64,000 bases of DNA, from the IMG/VR virus record IMGVR_UViG_3300037258_000046, positions 1-64,000 of that record; one strand, 5' to 3'. Source of the stretch: a virus. Every line of letters begins with the position of its first letter. Positions within the stretch are counted from its first letter, which is position 1. The notes below the pieces were generated by a model. It was given only the letters and a program-made list of their open reading frames with translations, ran no database searches and was not told the origin of the DNA. Below are positions 1 through 9,064 of the stretch, in pieces. The translations under genes were made by a program, and so were the position numbers.

Positions 1-1015
1 CGTCGATCACCAGTCCGCCCGACTGCGCCACGTAGCTGTAGACGCTCGACGCCGCCGCCGGGACGATCACGCCGCCGCCGAGCTGCCCCGTGTAGCCGTA
101 GGTCACGATCGCACCGCCCGGCACCGACACGGCCGCCGGAGCGCTCGCAGCGTAGCCATAGGTCACCGCCGCGGCCGCGCTCTCGCTCGCGATCGCGTTC
201 GCGCTCGCGGCGTAGGAGTAGACCGTCGAGCCCGCGGCCGGGACGATGCCCTGCGCACCCGCCGTCGAGGTATACCCGTAGATCGCCTGTCCCGCCGCCT
301 GCTCCAGCACGAGCGCTGTCGCGCTCGCCGCGTACGAGTAGACCACGCTCGCCGCACCCGAGACGCTCACGAGCCCGCCAGCCGTCCCCGAGTAGCCGTA
401 GACCACCACGGCACCGCCCGGCACCGTGACCGACCCCGGAGCGGTCGAGGAGTACGCGTAGACGACGCTCGCCGCCGCCACGCCCCCAACGACCGCCGCC
501 GCCGCCGCGCTGTAGAGATAGGTGCTACTCGCCGACGCCTCCACGACCACCCCCGCCGCCGCGCTCGCCGCATACGAGTAGCTCACCGACGCGGGCGCCG
601 GGACCGTGATGCTGCCGCTCGCCGACGCCGCATAGCTATAGACCCCGCCAGCGCCGCCCGGCACGATCACGCCGCCCGCGAGCGCGCCCGAATAGGCGTA
701 CACGACGGCAGACTGCGCCGGAACGGTCATCGAGCCCGCAGCGCTCGCGGAGTAGCTGTAGGCGCTCGACGCGGAGCCCGGCACCGTCACGCTCCCCGTC
801 GCGCTCGCGGAGTACAGGTAGGGCGAGCTGCCGCCGCCCGGCACCGACACCCCCGCCATCGCCGCCGCACTGTAGTTGTAGGTCGCTCCAGCAGCGCCCG
901 GGACCACCTCGACGCCAGCCGCCGTCGCCGAGTAGGAGTAGACAGAACTGCCCGCGCCGGAGATACTCGTGGCCCCCACCGACCCCGTCGCCGACGCCGA
1001 GTAGGAGTAGGTACT
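1..1015 (-). repeat. Tandem 60-nt (20-residue) repeat array coding Tyr-X-Tyr units
   Basis: TAC/TAT-NNN-TAC pairs on the minus strand recur at 32, 92, 152, 212 and so on to 932, in exact 60-nt register for 16 copies, with a 17th at 1001. Bases between copies have diverged strongly, while the Tyr-X-Tyr, Ser/Ala-rich arm and VPG-type turn are kept. This suggests selection on the protein rather than recent duplication. The array continues past the left edge. Confidence 0.9.
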
Positions 1016-3688
1016 TGCGCCGCTGTCGGTATCGGCGAACGTCCATCCGGTGTTATCGCTCACATTGGTCGAGTCGGCGCCCGCATAGAACGCCGCACCG
1101 CCGAGAGCGTGCGAGTCCTGGAGCACCATCCAGTCGCAGCTCACGAGCCCCGACGCCTGACTGATCGACGCCTGCGTGCCCGGCGCGGTCGACGTGATCT
1201 GCACGCGCCCGTCGCCGACGATCGCCGACACGCCCGTGATCGTCACCGTCGCCGCGTTCGTGCTCGCCTCCGTGAAGCTGTTGGCACCGAACGCCTTGAG
1301 CGTGAAGTTGGCGTCGAGGACGAGCGTGCCGGTGCCCTGGTAGCCGTTGTAGATGCGCGCCTCGTAGTAGGCGCCGGTCATTGGGAACACGCCGGTCGAT
1401 GCGGCACCGATCCCCAGGGCATCGGGTCCGGCCTGGATCGCGGTCCCTAGCGAGAGCGTCACGTTCGCGCCCAGCTGCGTCCACGTCACCCCGTCCGGCG
1501 ACGTGTAGAACTGCAAGATCCCCGTCGACTGCTTGCGCGTCGCGCGCACCCAACCCGCCTGGCCCGCCGAGAACACCGTGCCCGCGCTCACCGTCGCGTT
1601 CGCGGAATGCTGGCTCGTGCCGTCGCTAAAGCCCAGATTCAGGATGCCGGTGGCTCCTATGATCAGGCTGTAGGAGTCCGTGGCGACCACGTTGTTGCCG
1701 CTCTTGCTCACCAAGTCCATCGTCCCGCCCGGCGCGCTCCAGCTCGGCAGCGCAATGTGAGCGTCGATGGTGATGTCGCCCGTGATCTGCAAAGCCGACG
1801 TGCTCGGCGTCGTCGCGTAGTTGGCGGCCGCGCCGGGCAGCGAGAGATACCCGTAGTTCTGCCCAGCCCCGACGAACTGGCTCACCGTCTGAGTGGTCCC
1901 CGCAGTGAGCACGGCGCCCGCGCCCGGCTGCACGGTGAGCACGTTGAAGGTATTGGACCCGGAGAACGTGACCGTCGCCTGGCTGTTGACCGTGACGTTG
2001 TTGTAGGTCTTGCCGCCACCCGCGAATGTCTGCGCGAGCGTGCCAGCCAGCACGATCGTCGAAGTCCCCGCGACCACCGTGCCCGACGTGACGGCCCAGC
2101 CGGTGCTGAAGCTGCCGGTGTCGATCGCCCACGTCCCCGAACCCATGAGGACCGTGCCGCCCTGCACCGTGAAGCCACCGTTTATCCCGAGCCAGTTGAA
2201 GTTGTTGGCATCCCAAGTGCCGGTCGTGACCTGAACCGCGGTGCCCGACCCGTTGGTCGTGAAGTTGTCCTGCTGCTGGTAGGTGCCGGTCACCGCAAGG
2301 ATGGCCAGCGTGCCGATCACCTGGCCGTGCGTCGTGATCGTCTGCGACCCCCGGCCCGCCAGCGACGGCCGCTGATTCATTCCCCACGTCACCCCAGCCG
2401 CCCAGGTGATGTTGCCGTAGAACACGCCGGTCTGGCTCGGCATCGTGAGCGACCCGCCCGTCGAGCCGGTGCAGTCGATGTTCGCGCACAGCCGCGGCAT
2501 GTCGCACACCACCGTCGCCGACGTCAGCGCGTTGAAGGCAGCGGTGTCCTGCGGCAGCGGCACGCGGCTCGTCCACTTCGTAGCGTCAGACCAGTTGCCA
2601 GCCGTGTTGCCGGTCCAGGTCTGCGTCGTCTGCGCGTCGAAGGTGATCCCGGTGTTGCCCTGCCCATCGCCGAGACTCGTGCCGGTGAACGGCGACGCCG
2701 CGCCCGCGCCGGTCACGTCGATGAAGTCAACGTTGGTGATCGACGTGGCGGCGGCCGTGATCGTTACTGCCGTCCCGACCGACGACGTTTGTAAGAGCAG
2801 ACGGTTGATTGTGCTGTTTCCGGTGAGGGTGAGCGTGCCAGCGACCGTGACCGCCGCGTGGTTGGCCCCGATGAATTGGAAGCCAAGGGCGCTCGTCTTC
2901 GTCGCGGTCGCGTTGACTGTGATGTTGTTCGCCGTGATCGGCTGATGCTGCGCGACCTGCCACGTCCCGGGCGTCGACCACACCACGTTGTAGTAGGTCA
3001 GGCCCACCGTGGTGCTGAACTCGCCGGGCGAGAACGTCGCGCCGTTGACGATCGTGATCGTGCTCGTCCCGGCGTTGAGGGTGCAGCCGGACGCGCCGCT
3101 GCCGCAGTTCCAGCCATTCGCCCCGGCGGAGTTGGTGATGCTGATGCTCGACGCGCCCAGCGTCAGCGTCCGCGCGGTCCCGCCGGAGTTGGTGAACGTC
3201 CCCCAGGAGCACGTCTGCCCGTTCGTATTGAGGATCCCCGAGTTGAAGGTCACGATCGTCGAAGTGCCGACCGTGAAGCCATCAACGAGCAGCCACGACC
3301 CCTGCGTCGCCGACCCGGTGAAGCTCACAGCGGGCAGCGTTTTCCCGGCCGCCGTGATCTGTCCCTGCGTGGTGGACGTCGAGGAGAACGCGAGCACGCT
3401 CGTCGTCGCGGACCCCAGCACATACGTCATGCCCGACCCGAGCGCGAGCGCGAGCGACCCGTTGACCGTCGTGGTCCCGATCGTGACCGTGATCGCCGCG
3501 TTGTGAGTCAGCGTCGACGTGTACGCGCTCGCATCGAAGGACCGACACGCGAAGTTGGCGTTGAAGGTGATCGGCCCCGACGTGGCGGCCAAGATCACAT
3601 CGTCACTGGCGCCCGGCACGACACCACCAACCCATGCGCCGGTCGCGTTGCTGTTGCCGCCCGTGGCGCTCGCCGTGATCGTGGCCAC
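1..3688 (-). CDS. Giant tail-fibre-like protein, LamG domain plus Tyr-X-Tyr repeats (partial, runs off left edge)
   Basis: An uninterrupted frame of 1229 visible codons, starting with GTG at 3688 that shares one base with the TAG of the preceding gene, and still open at the edge. About the first 600 residues are Thr/Gly/Asn-rich beta-type sequence, as in phage fibres. About residues 605-795 resemble a concanavalin/LamG jelly roll (GYLSLPG near its start, then YTSPDGVTWT). From about residue 890 a 20-residue repeat begins, each copy with Tyr-X-Tyr followed by small residues and often a VPGG turn. Its place downstream of other virion-like genes fits a fibre or adhesin that meets the host or surroundings. 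The family of the N-terminal part is not recognised. Translation in this frame is low-complexity but codon-like, unlike the His/Asp-rich shadows in the other frames. Confidence 0.8.
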   Translation of the reverse strand, partial: MATITASATGGNSNATGAWVGGVVPGASDDVILAATSGPITFNANFACRSFDASAYTSTLTHNAAITVTIGTTTVNGSLALALGSGMTYVLGSATTSVLAFSSTSTTQGQITAAGKTLPAVSFTGSATQGSWLLVDGFTVGTSTIVTFNSGILNTNGQTCSWGTFTNSGGTARTLTLGASSISITNSAGANGWNCGSGASGCTLNAGTSTITIVNGATFSPGEFSTTVGLTYYNVVWSTPGTWQVAQHQPITANNITVNATATKTSALGFQFIGANHAAVTVAGTLTLTGNSTINRLLLQTSSVGTAVTITAAATSITNVDFIDVTGAGAASPFTGTSLGDGQGNTGITFDAQTTQTWTGNTAGNWSDATKWTSRVPLPQDTAAFNALTSATVVCDMPRLCANIDCTGSTGGSLTMPSQTGVFYGNITWAAGVTWGMNQRPSLAGRGSQTITTHGQVIGTLAILAVTGTYQQQDNFTTNGSGTAVQVTTGTWDANNFNWLGINGGFTVQGGTVLMGSGTWAIDTGSFSTGWAVTSGTVVAGTSTIVLAGTLAQTFAGGGKTYNNVTVNSQATVTFSGSNTFNVLTVQPGAGAVLTAGTTQTVSQFVGAGQNYGYLSLPGAAANYATTPSTSALQITGDITIDAHIALPSWSAPGGTMDLVSKSGNNVVATDSYSLIIGATGILNLGFSDGTSQHSANATVSAGTVFSAGQAGWVRATRKQSTGILQFYTSPDGVTWTQLGANVTLSLGTAIQAGPDALGIGAASTGVFPMTGAYYEARIYNGYQGTGTLVLDANFTLKAFGANSFTEASTNAATVTITGVSAIVGDGRVQITSTAPGTQASISQASGLVSCDWMVLQDSHALGGAAFYAGADSTNVSDNTGWTFADTDSGASTYSYSASATGSVGATSISGAGSSVYSYSATAAGVEVVPGAAGATYNYSAAAMAGVSVPGGGSSPYLYSASATGSVTVPGSASSAYSYSASAAGSMTVPAQSAVVYAYSGALAGGVIVPGGAGGVYSYAASASGSITVPAPASVSYSYAASAAAGVVVEASASSTYLYSAAAAAVVGGVAAASVVYAYSSTAPGSVTVPGGAVVVYGYSGTAGGLVSVSGAASVVYSYAASATALVLEQAAGQAIYGYTSTAGAQGIVPAAGSTVYSYAASANAIASESAAAAVTYGYAASAPAAVSVPGGAIVTYGYTGQLGGGVIVPAAASSVYSYVAQSGGLVID

Positions 3689-4089
3689 TAGCGGGCCCGC
3701 TTCTGCCGTGCGACCGCGCGCTGAGCCCGGCGCGACAACGCGATGCCCATAGCCTTCTTCGCGCGCACCGGGATCTCGACGCCGCCGCCGACGATCAGAC
3801 GGCCACCGCGACTGTCGGGCTCCTCCGCGCCATCTGGCGGGTCCGGGACCACCGGGACGCCCCAGCCGTCGGGCTGACCCGCGGGAACGCCCAGGACCGT
3901 CGCGAGCTTCGCGGCCGCCGTCTTGTTCGAGCTATCGACCCACACGGGCGCGATGCCGAGCGCACCGACAGCGGCCAAGACCGGCCCGTGCGCCGTACCC
4001 GACGTGACCGCAGCGGCAGGCGACACGCACGCAATCTCCTGCGCACCGCCGACGTCGAGGTAGCCGATCAGTACGTCGAACTGCGCCAC
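3688..4089 (-). CDS. Hypothetical virion-associated protein, 133 aa
   Basis: GTG start with GAGGG upstream; the next gene starts on the last base of its TAG. The protein begins AQFDVLIGYLDVGG, has an Ala/Gly-rich middle, a Pro-rich segment and a strongly basic Arg/Ala C-terminus. The family is not recognised. Its place in front of the giant fibre gene and behind other virion-like genes suggests a virion part or fibre-assembly factor. Confidence 0.6.
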   Translation of the reverse strand: MAQFDVLIGYLDVGGAQEIACVSPAAAVTSGTAHGPVLAAVGALGIAPVWVDSSNKTAAAKLATVLGVPAGQPDGWGVPVVPDPPDGAEEPDSRGGRLIVGGGVEIPVRAKKAMGIALSRRAQRAVARQKRAR

Positions 4090-4103
4090 CGCGGCGCCCT
4101 CGG

Positions 4104-4529
4104 CTACTTCTCGACGGGCGCGAGAGAGACGTCTGCGAGCTTCGGACCCGGATGCTTCATCTCGCCGATCAGCGCCTTCGGTAGCGGCTTCACGACCAGC
4201 ATGTCGGTCTTCGGGTCGCGCTCGCTGTAAACGTCGCCCTCCGCCCAGCGCTCCAGCAGACGGCCCGACGCATGATGCGCCTTGTGGATCGCGACATGCA
4301 ACGGGCCGACATGCTCGCGCTGCACAAGGATCCACTCGTCCGTCACGTCATAGGCAGCGTCGCCGACTGAGATCACGCCCGCGACCGGGCCGGTCAGCAT
4401 CGGCACGAGCACGCCATTCGCGACCTGCTCCTCCTCGTGCGCCTCAAGATCGTAGTGCGGCCGCGTCTCATACACCGGCTGCCGCTTGGCGTCGAAGCCG
4501 ACATGCACCATGCGCTCGGACTTTCTCAT
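4104..4529 (-). CDS. Hypothetical protein, 141 aa
   Basis: ATG at 4529 (MRKSERMVHV), eight bases after the upstream stop. A soluble protein without membrane segments, rich in His and acidic residues, with a DEWILVQREHVGPLHV core. Same transcription unit as the fibre gene; no family recognised. An in-frame upstream start exists, but this ATG avoids overlap with the preceding gene. Confidence 0.6.
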   Translation of the reverse strand: MRKSERMVHVGFDAKRQPVYETRPHYDLEAHEEEQVANGVLVPMLTGPVAGVISVGDAAYDVTDEWILVQREHVGPLHVAIHKAHHASGRLLERWAEGDVYSERDPKTDMLVVKPLPKALIGEMKHPGPKLADVSLAPVEK

Positions 4530-4536
4530 ACCAGCA

Positions 4537-4992
4537 TCACCCCTGAACCGCGTGAGAGAGAGCACCCGACGCGATCGCGACCGTCGCGCCAGACGGGACT
4601 GTCAGGCTCGCCGAAGTCGCGCCGCCCGTGATCTGCGAAGACGTCGCGAGCGTCGAGTTGATCGTGAAGTGATCGACCGTCGTCGCGGGCATCGAGACGA
4701 AGTTCTGAGCCGTGCTCGAAGCCATCGACCCCGACGACGCCGCCGCGAACTGAATGGTCTGCCGAGCGTAGGAGCCGCCCGAAACCTCGTTCGCGCCCGT
4801 GTTGCCCGGCGAGCCGTTGTGCAACCCGACGTAGTACGTCGTCGCTGCCGCCGTGACCGCCGTGATCGCCGCGTTCGCCGACGTCGCCGTCAGATAGGTC
4901 AGCGTGAACAGCCGCGACGCCAGCAGCGCCACGCACGTCGCTGCGAGCGCTAGCGCCCTACGCCACCGCCACAGCCGAAAGAGAGTCTTCAT
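4537..4992 (-). CDS. Virion/tail-associated protein, 151 aa
   Basis: ATG overlaps the stop of the membrane protein upstream. A basic N-terminus and one hydrophobic stretch (residues 13-27) precede a Ser/Thr/Ala-rich domain containing YVGLHNGSPGNTG and EVSGGSYAR. This YVGLHxGxPG...YAR pattern occurs in small phage tail and head-surface proteins. The hydrophobic N-terminus could be a signal or an assembly helix. Confidence 0.55.
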   Translation of the reverse strand: MKTLFRLWRWRRALALAATCVALLASRLFTLTYLTATSANAAITAVTAAATTYYVGLHNGSPGNTGANEVSGGSYARQTIQFAAASSGSMASSTAQNFVSMPATTVDHFTINSTLATSSQITGGATSASLTVPSGATVAIASGALSHAVQG

Positions 4993-5543
4993 GCTCCGCC
5001 ACCGCCTCCAGAGTTGCCGCTTGAGCTGCCACCCGAACCGCCGCCGCCACCGACGCCGGAAGCACCGCCGACCGCCATCGACGGCGCCCCAGCGCCTCCG
5101 ACGATCGTACGCGAGAAGCCGTGAGCGCCCGCGGCCGTGTTGCCGTGATGACGGACCACGCCGACGTCGAACTCGTCAGCGACCGGCCCGAAGCCGAGAT
5201 ACCCGAGCGCCGTGATCAGCCCGAACACGATGCCGCGAGCCGTCAGGTCCGGGATCTGCATAGCGCCGATCCCCGCGAGCGACAGCACGATCGTGATGGC
5301 CGTGCACACCTTCAAGGGAACGTGCAGCGCCGCGACGAACGCACTGCCTAACAGCGGCCCGGTGATCGCGCCGAGCGCGATGACGAGCATCGAGAGATCG
5401 TTCTGCCACTTCGGGCTCCACCCGAACACGCCGGACTGCAAGAGCGCGGTCGCGACGCCGCCCGCGATCGCGAGCAGGAACTTCGCACGCGACGGCAGGT
5501 TGAGCTGCTTCACGAACGCGAGGATCAGATTCCAGAGCTTCAT
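4989..5543 (-). CDS. Holin-like multi-span membrane protein, 184 aa
   Basis: About four hydrophobic segments (residues 22-42, 50-75, 82-98 and 105-122) are followed by a hydrophilic tail ending in a Gly/Ser-only stretch. ATG overlaps the preceding TGA. Size, topology and position after terminase and near fibre genes fit a holin or another phage membrane protein, but no holin family signature is visible. The Gly/Ser tail is unusual for holins. Confidence 0.45.
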   Translation of the reverse strand: MKLWNLILAFVKQLNLPSRAKFLLAIAGGVATALLQSGVFGWSPKWQNDLSMLVIALGAITGPLLGSAFVAALHVPLKVCTAITIVLSLAGIGAMQIPDLTARGIVFGLITALGYLGFGPVADEFDVGVVRHHGNTAAGAHGFSRTIVGGAGAPSMAVGGASGVGGGGGSGGSSSGNSGGGGGA

Positions 5544-5818
5544 TCGAGCCCCGAGATCGTCTGGAGCACCTCGACGCTCGCCGAGTCGCCGGATGCGCAG
5601 ATCCCGAAGAGCTGATCGCCGTTCAGCACGAACGGCACCGGAGCCATCGCCGCCGTCAGCGTCAACCCCGTCCCAGCGACGACATCGGCGCCCCCGATCG
5701 TGACGTCATCGCCGCCCGCGGCAACGCTCAGATAGAACGTCTGCGGCTGCGGCCCCTCGCCGTCGGCGAGCTTGACCGGCGCTGCATCCGTGACGGCAAT
5801 CGAAGCGGTCTTAGCCAC
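5540..5818 (-). CDS. Small virion-like protein, 92 aa
   Basis: GTG start. A beta-rich protein with the pattern TFYLSVAAGGDDVTIGG, then VVAGTGLTLTAA, then GDQLFGICASGDSASVEV, which is seen in small phage head or tail surface proteins. No Shine-Dalgarno is visible; a TAGGAT -10 box lies six bases before the start, so the message may be leaderless. Confidence 0.6.
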   Translation of the reverse strand: MAKTASIAVTDAAPVKLADGEGPQPQTFYLSVAAGGDDVTIGGADVVAGTGLTLTAAMAPVPFVLNGDQLFGICASGDSASVEVLQTISGLE

Positions 5819-5824
5819 GCAACC

Positions 5825-5830
5825 ATCCTA
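5825..5830 (-). promoter_or_regulatory. -10 box TAGGAT of a probable leaderless promoter
   Basis: TAGGAT on the minus strand, six bases (5819-5824) before the GTG at 5818. It sits in GGCGCGGCTAGGATGG, close to the sequences before 56590, 54189 and 60076. No good -35 at 19 nt. Confidence 0.5.
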
Positions 5831-5850
5831 GCCGCGCCAGCGACCACTAC

Positions 5851-6363
5851 TTAGATCGGCCACTCCTCGTCGCCGGGATACCAGCGCCGGAGCTGCAACC
5901 GGACAGCCTGCTTGAGCCGCGGCGTCATCGGCGAGTCGCTGCCGTGGCTCTGCAACGTCACGAGCGACATCGCCATGCGCCCGTCCGGCGTCTCCAGGAT
6001 GCCGACGCTTGCGCCGGGCGTGTCCTTCGCGAACCTGATGCGCGCCCCGCCGATCCGAGTCGACTGCGCCATCAGCCGCTCGATCACGTCGCGCTGCTGA
6101 CTCTCACGCTGCACCTGAGCCATCGCGGGAGGTGGCGGGCTCCAGATCCCCAGCAGCGGATCGACCCACTCACCCGCGATCGCCTTCGGCAGCCCGCGCT
6201 TCGGCGCGCGCCAGCTCGGGTCTTTCTCCGCGAGCCGCTCGCGCTCCGCCGGAGTCACAACGTCTTTGGATTCTTGAGATCCCGAGATCCCAGCATCTTG
6301 TGATCGGCGCTCGCGATGACGCTGCCGCTTCCCGTTGCGATTGCGAGCCGCCACCGACGCCAT
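5851..6363 (-). CDS. Hypothetical protein, 170 aa
   Basis: ATG overlaps the upstream stop as TGATG. The first 35 residues are very basic (RNRNGKRQRHRERR), followed by a Pro-rich linker (WSPPPPA) and a C-terminal domain ending RRWYPGDEEWPI. It lies in the cluster downstream of the terminase. No family recognised; the basic head suggests nucleic-acid contact. Confidence 0.6.
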   Translation of the reverse strand: MASVAARNRNGKRQRHRERRSQDAGISGSQESKDVVTPAERERLAEKDPSWRAPKRGLPKAIAGEWVDPLLGIWSPPPPAMAQVQRESQQRDVIERLMAQSTRIGGARIRFAKDTPGASVGILETPDGRMAMSLVTLQSHGSDSPMTPRLKQAVRLQLRRWYPGDEEWPI

Positions 6364-6464
6364 CAGCGCACCCACGGCCCGCGGCAGCACACGCTCCAGC
6401 AGCGCGCGAGCAGCCGCTTCCCGCACTCCGCGCAGTGCCGCGGCTCGAAGTAGTCGACGATCAC
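6363..6464 (-). CDS. Zinc-ribbon microprotein, 33 aa
   Basis: GTG directly follows the upstream TGA, and its own TGA overlaps the next ATG. The product has HCAECGKRL and CWSVCC, enough Cys/His for one small zinc-binding knuckle. The junctions on both sides are the couplings used by neighbouring genes, which supports it as real despite its length. Confidence 0.6.
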   Translation of the reverse strand: MIVDYFEPRHCAECGKRLLARCWSVCCRGPWVR

Positions 6465-6731
6465 TCAGAGATCCTCGGCGCGCACGAAGCCCACGTAGGT
6501 GATCTCCTGCGGCCGCCGCCCCTCGCCATACCGACGCCAGCCCGGCGCCTTCCCGCGATGCCGCCCACACGGCACATAGCGGCTCTCAGGATCGCTAGGC
6601 AGCGGAACGGTCCCGCGCCGTATCGCGCAGTTGTGCTGCCCCGTCAGATGGTCGAACACGAAGCGAGCCACGCAGCACCGCGGGAAGCCGTACCGGCGCC
6701 CGAGACGCCATTCCCGCCACGCCGCCCGCAT
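6465..6731 (-). CDS. Hypothetical basic Cys-containing protein, 88 aa
   Basis: ATG overlaps the stop of the gene before. Contains YGFPRCCVARFVFDHL and a later SRYVPCGRHRG; Cys/His residues (CC, H, H, C, CGRH) could bind a metal. Strongly basic. Not assigned to a family. Confidence 0.65.
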   Translation of the reverse strand: MRAAWREWRLGRRYGFPRCCVARFVFDHLTGQHNCAIRRGTVPLPSDPESRYVPCGRHRGKAPGWRRYGEGRRPQEITYVGFVRAEDL

Positions 6732-7261
6732 CAGCCCACCGCCTCCTGACGACGCAGGATCTCCGACGCAGCCTCACCCATCATCGCGGCCGCCATCTTC
6801 ATCGTCGAGATCGTAACCTCGTCGCCGGGCACGCCAATGATGTCCGCGCGCACCGTCGCGCCGATCGAGTGGATCTTCAAGTCGACGTGAACGTCGAACG
6901 TCGGCAGCCCCGCCTCGAACGCCTTCGACGCTCGCGCGCGCCGAGACAGGCCCTCCACCGACTCGCGCACATCGAACGGCGGCGCCTCCGTCCGCAACGT
7001 CACGACCGGCGTGAGATCGAACGGCGCGCTGCGCTCAGCCGTCGTCACGCTCGGCAGCGGCGCCCGGCACAGCCTGCCGATCGCGCGATCGAGCGCGTCG
7101 CACAGATCGTTCGGCAGCAGCCCCCAGCACAGCATGTCCGAGTCGTCGTCGACGCCGAACGCCACGACCACCATCGCGCTATCAGGCGCAGGCTCGACCG
7201 TCACCTCCGTCGCATGCCCGTGCGGCAGCTCGATCGCCGCGACCGTAGGCCCATCAGTCAT
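6731..7261 (-). CDS. Hypothetical protein, 176 aa
   Basis: AGGAGG Shine-Dalgarno at normal distance before ATG. A soluble, mixed alpha/beta protein beginning MTDGPTVAAIEL, with a DDDSDMLCWGLLP segment and a helical C-terminus. First gene after the terminase; no recognised domain. Confidence 0.65.
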   Translation of the reverse strand: MTDGPTVAAIELPHGHATEVTVEPAPDSAMVVVAFGVDDDSDMLCWGLLPNDLCDALDRAIGRLCRAPLPSVTTAERSAPFDLTPVVTLRTEAPPFDVRESVEGLSRRARASKAFEAGLPTFDVHVDLKIHSIGATVRADIIGVPGDEVTISTMKMAAAMMGEAASEILRRQEAVG

Positions 7262-7276
7262 CTCACCCTCCTGTCG

Positions 7277-9064
7277 TCATTGCCAGTCGCGACCCGTGCT
7301 CCAGTCGCCCTCCTCAAGCCCGCCGCCAGACTCGCCGATGTACTCCTCACCCGTCACCGGGCCCTCCTCCACCTCGCGCGTCGGATGCGGCGCTAGCTCC
7401 TGCTCAAGCGCCTGCTGACCCTTCCTGCGATACCAAAGCTCCCCGGCCATCAGGTCATACACCTCGGCCTGCGCAAAGTCGTCCGGGCCCGTCGAGCGGT
7501 AGTACACCTTGCGCCTGTCGAACTCGTCTCGCTCGGCCACGCGGATCAGGTTCCCAAGATGCTCCGGGTACTCCTCGGGCAGCTCGTCGAGCATCGGGAT
7601 CAGATTGCGCTGCTGCCGGAACGCGTCGAGCGTCGCGTCGATCGCGGTCGTGCGATGCACCGTCGCGTGATGCGTGATGTCGTCGACCTTCCACAGCTCG
7701 CTCGTCGGGTTCTGCGCCGTGTTGTACGCCACGAGAAACACCCGGCCGGGGAAGCTCTCGGCGAACGCTCGCGCCATCCGCGTCTCCGGCAGATGGTCGA
7801 TCGCCGCGATCTTCACGTCATACGTCGCCATCAGCGCGCCGAGCCGCTGGATGATCGCGCGCACCGCCTCCGGCGCGTCGATGTCCGGCAGGTCCGGCCA
7901 CTCGATCGTGCCGATCCACAGCGCCCGCTTGCGGTAGTCGTCGATGTGCTCGCTGATCCTCACATTGAACGCGCGGGCGCTCGCGACGTCGACGCCCATC
8001 GTCACGAGCTTCGGGCTGTGCCACACCGTCTCCTGATGAAGCTCCTGCCGCTGGCACGCCCGCAAAGCCTCGATCGACAGGCGGCCCTCAGCGGGCGCGT
8101 ACTCCTCGCCAAGGTCCCGGTTGAAATGCGTCTGACGATCCTCCGGCGCCGTCTTCCGGTGATTCTCGACAACGCGCTCCAGGTTCATACCCGGCACGAT
8201 GAACTTGCTCAGCCAATAGCCGCGCGTCGAGCGCTCCGGGTATGTCGCGACCCACTCGCCCGCCGCGACGTCGAGCGGCTTGCGGCATTTCCGGCACTCC
8301 AGCAGCGCCGTCGCCTCGTTCAGGTTGTCACGGTAAGTCGCTGACCCCACGATCGGCTGATGCTCGCCGCACCCGCACTTCACCATCCACACGTGCTGAG
8401 TCGTGCCCTCGTACAGCTTCGAGATCCCGTAGCCCGGAACCGTCGGCACGCCCACACGGCGGATCAGACCTTGCGACAGCGGGCCCGTCACGCGCTGCTC
8501 CGCCACGCCGATGTTCGCGGGCTCCAGCGAATCGTACTCGTCGAGCGCCAGCACGTCTGCCGCGATCGACTCCAGCCCCGTCGCCTCGACCGACCCGCGG
8601 AAGTAGACCCACCCCAGCCCGATGTTTCGCAGCTCGACGCGATTCACCTTGCCGACGCGAGTCGCGAGATACCCCTGCCGCAGCAGCGGCCCGATGCGCT
8701 CCTGCGAGAACGCGTTCAGCGTCGCGTTCGTCGGGAACACGTACAGCGCCACCGCGGCGCGCACGTCAGCCGACCAAAGCGCCCACCGCAGCAGCCACGT
8801 CGTCAGCCCGAGCTGCGTCGCCTTCTTCACGATCAGATCGCGCTCCGTCGTCGCCTTGTCCTCGTACAGCGGAAGCTGGAAAGCGAACCGCTCGAAGTCG
8901 AGCGGCCCGCGCGTCTCGGGAACACCGATCGCCCAATCGAGGAAGCCCAGCTCGTGAGCGCGCGCCGCCTGACGCCTGTCCGCCACGTGCAGATCCCACG
9001 GCTCCGCCGCGCCGACCTGCGACCCGTCGTCGAAGATCGACATGCGACGGCCGCGCTCAGCCAT
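7277..9064 (-). CDS. terL: Terminase large subunit (GpA-like)
   Basis: The 595-residue packaging motor. The ATPase region shows an atypical Walker A (IVKKATQLGLTTW, about residues 78-90) and a Walker B with adjacent Asp-Glu (ADVLALDEYD, 169-178). A CxC/CxxC zinc knuckle follows at about 230-265. The C-terminal part has acidic GVDVA and AAIDHLPETRMARAF segments, as in the nuclease domain of lambda GpA-type terminases. The lysine usual in the GpA Walker A is replaced in the LGLTT stretch. It lies some 50 kb from the capsid genes in this window. Confidence 0.9.
   Translation of the reverse strand: MAERGRRMSIFDDGSQVGAAEPWDLHVADRRQAARAHELGFLDWAIGVPETRGPLDFERFAFQLPLYEDKATTERDLIVKKATQLGLTTWLLRWALWSADVRAAVALYVFPTNATLNAFSQERIGPLLRQGYLATRVGKVNRVELRNIGLGWVYFRGSVEATGLESIAADVLALDEYDSLEPANIGVAEQRVTGPLSQGLIRRVGVPTVPGYGISKLYEGTTQHVWMVKCGCGEHQPIVGSATYRDNLNEATALLECRKCRKPLDVAAGEWVATYPERSTRGYWLSKFIVPGMNLERVVENHRKTAPEDRQTHFNRDLGEEYAPAEGRLSIEALRACQRQELHQETVWHSPKLVTMGVDVASARAFNVRISEHIDDYRKRALWIGTIEWPDLPDIDAPEAVRAIIQRLGALMATYDVKIAAIDHLPETRMARAFAESFPGRVFLVAYNTAQNPTSELWKVDDITHHATVHRTTAIDATLDAFRQQRNLIPMLDELPEEYPEHLGNLIRVAERDEFDRRKVYYRSTGPDDFAQAEVYDLMAGELWYRRKGQQALEQELAPHPTREVEEGPVTGEEYIGESGGGLEEGDWSTGRDWQ

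Noticed and set aside
1626-3548. Minus-strand His/Asp-rich open frames in the 1-3.6 kb region
   Set aside because: They are out of frame with the continuous fibre frame that runs from 3688 to the edge with LamG and repeat signatures; their residues follow only from GC-rich codon shadow.
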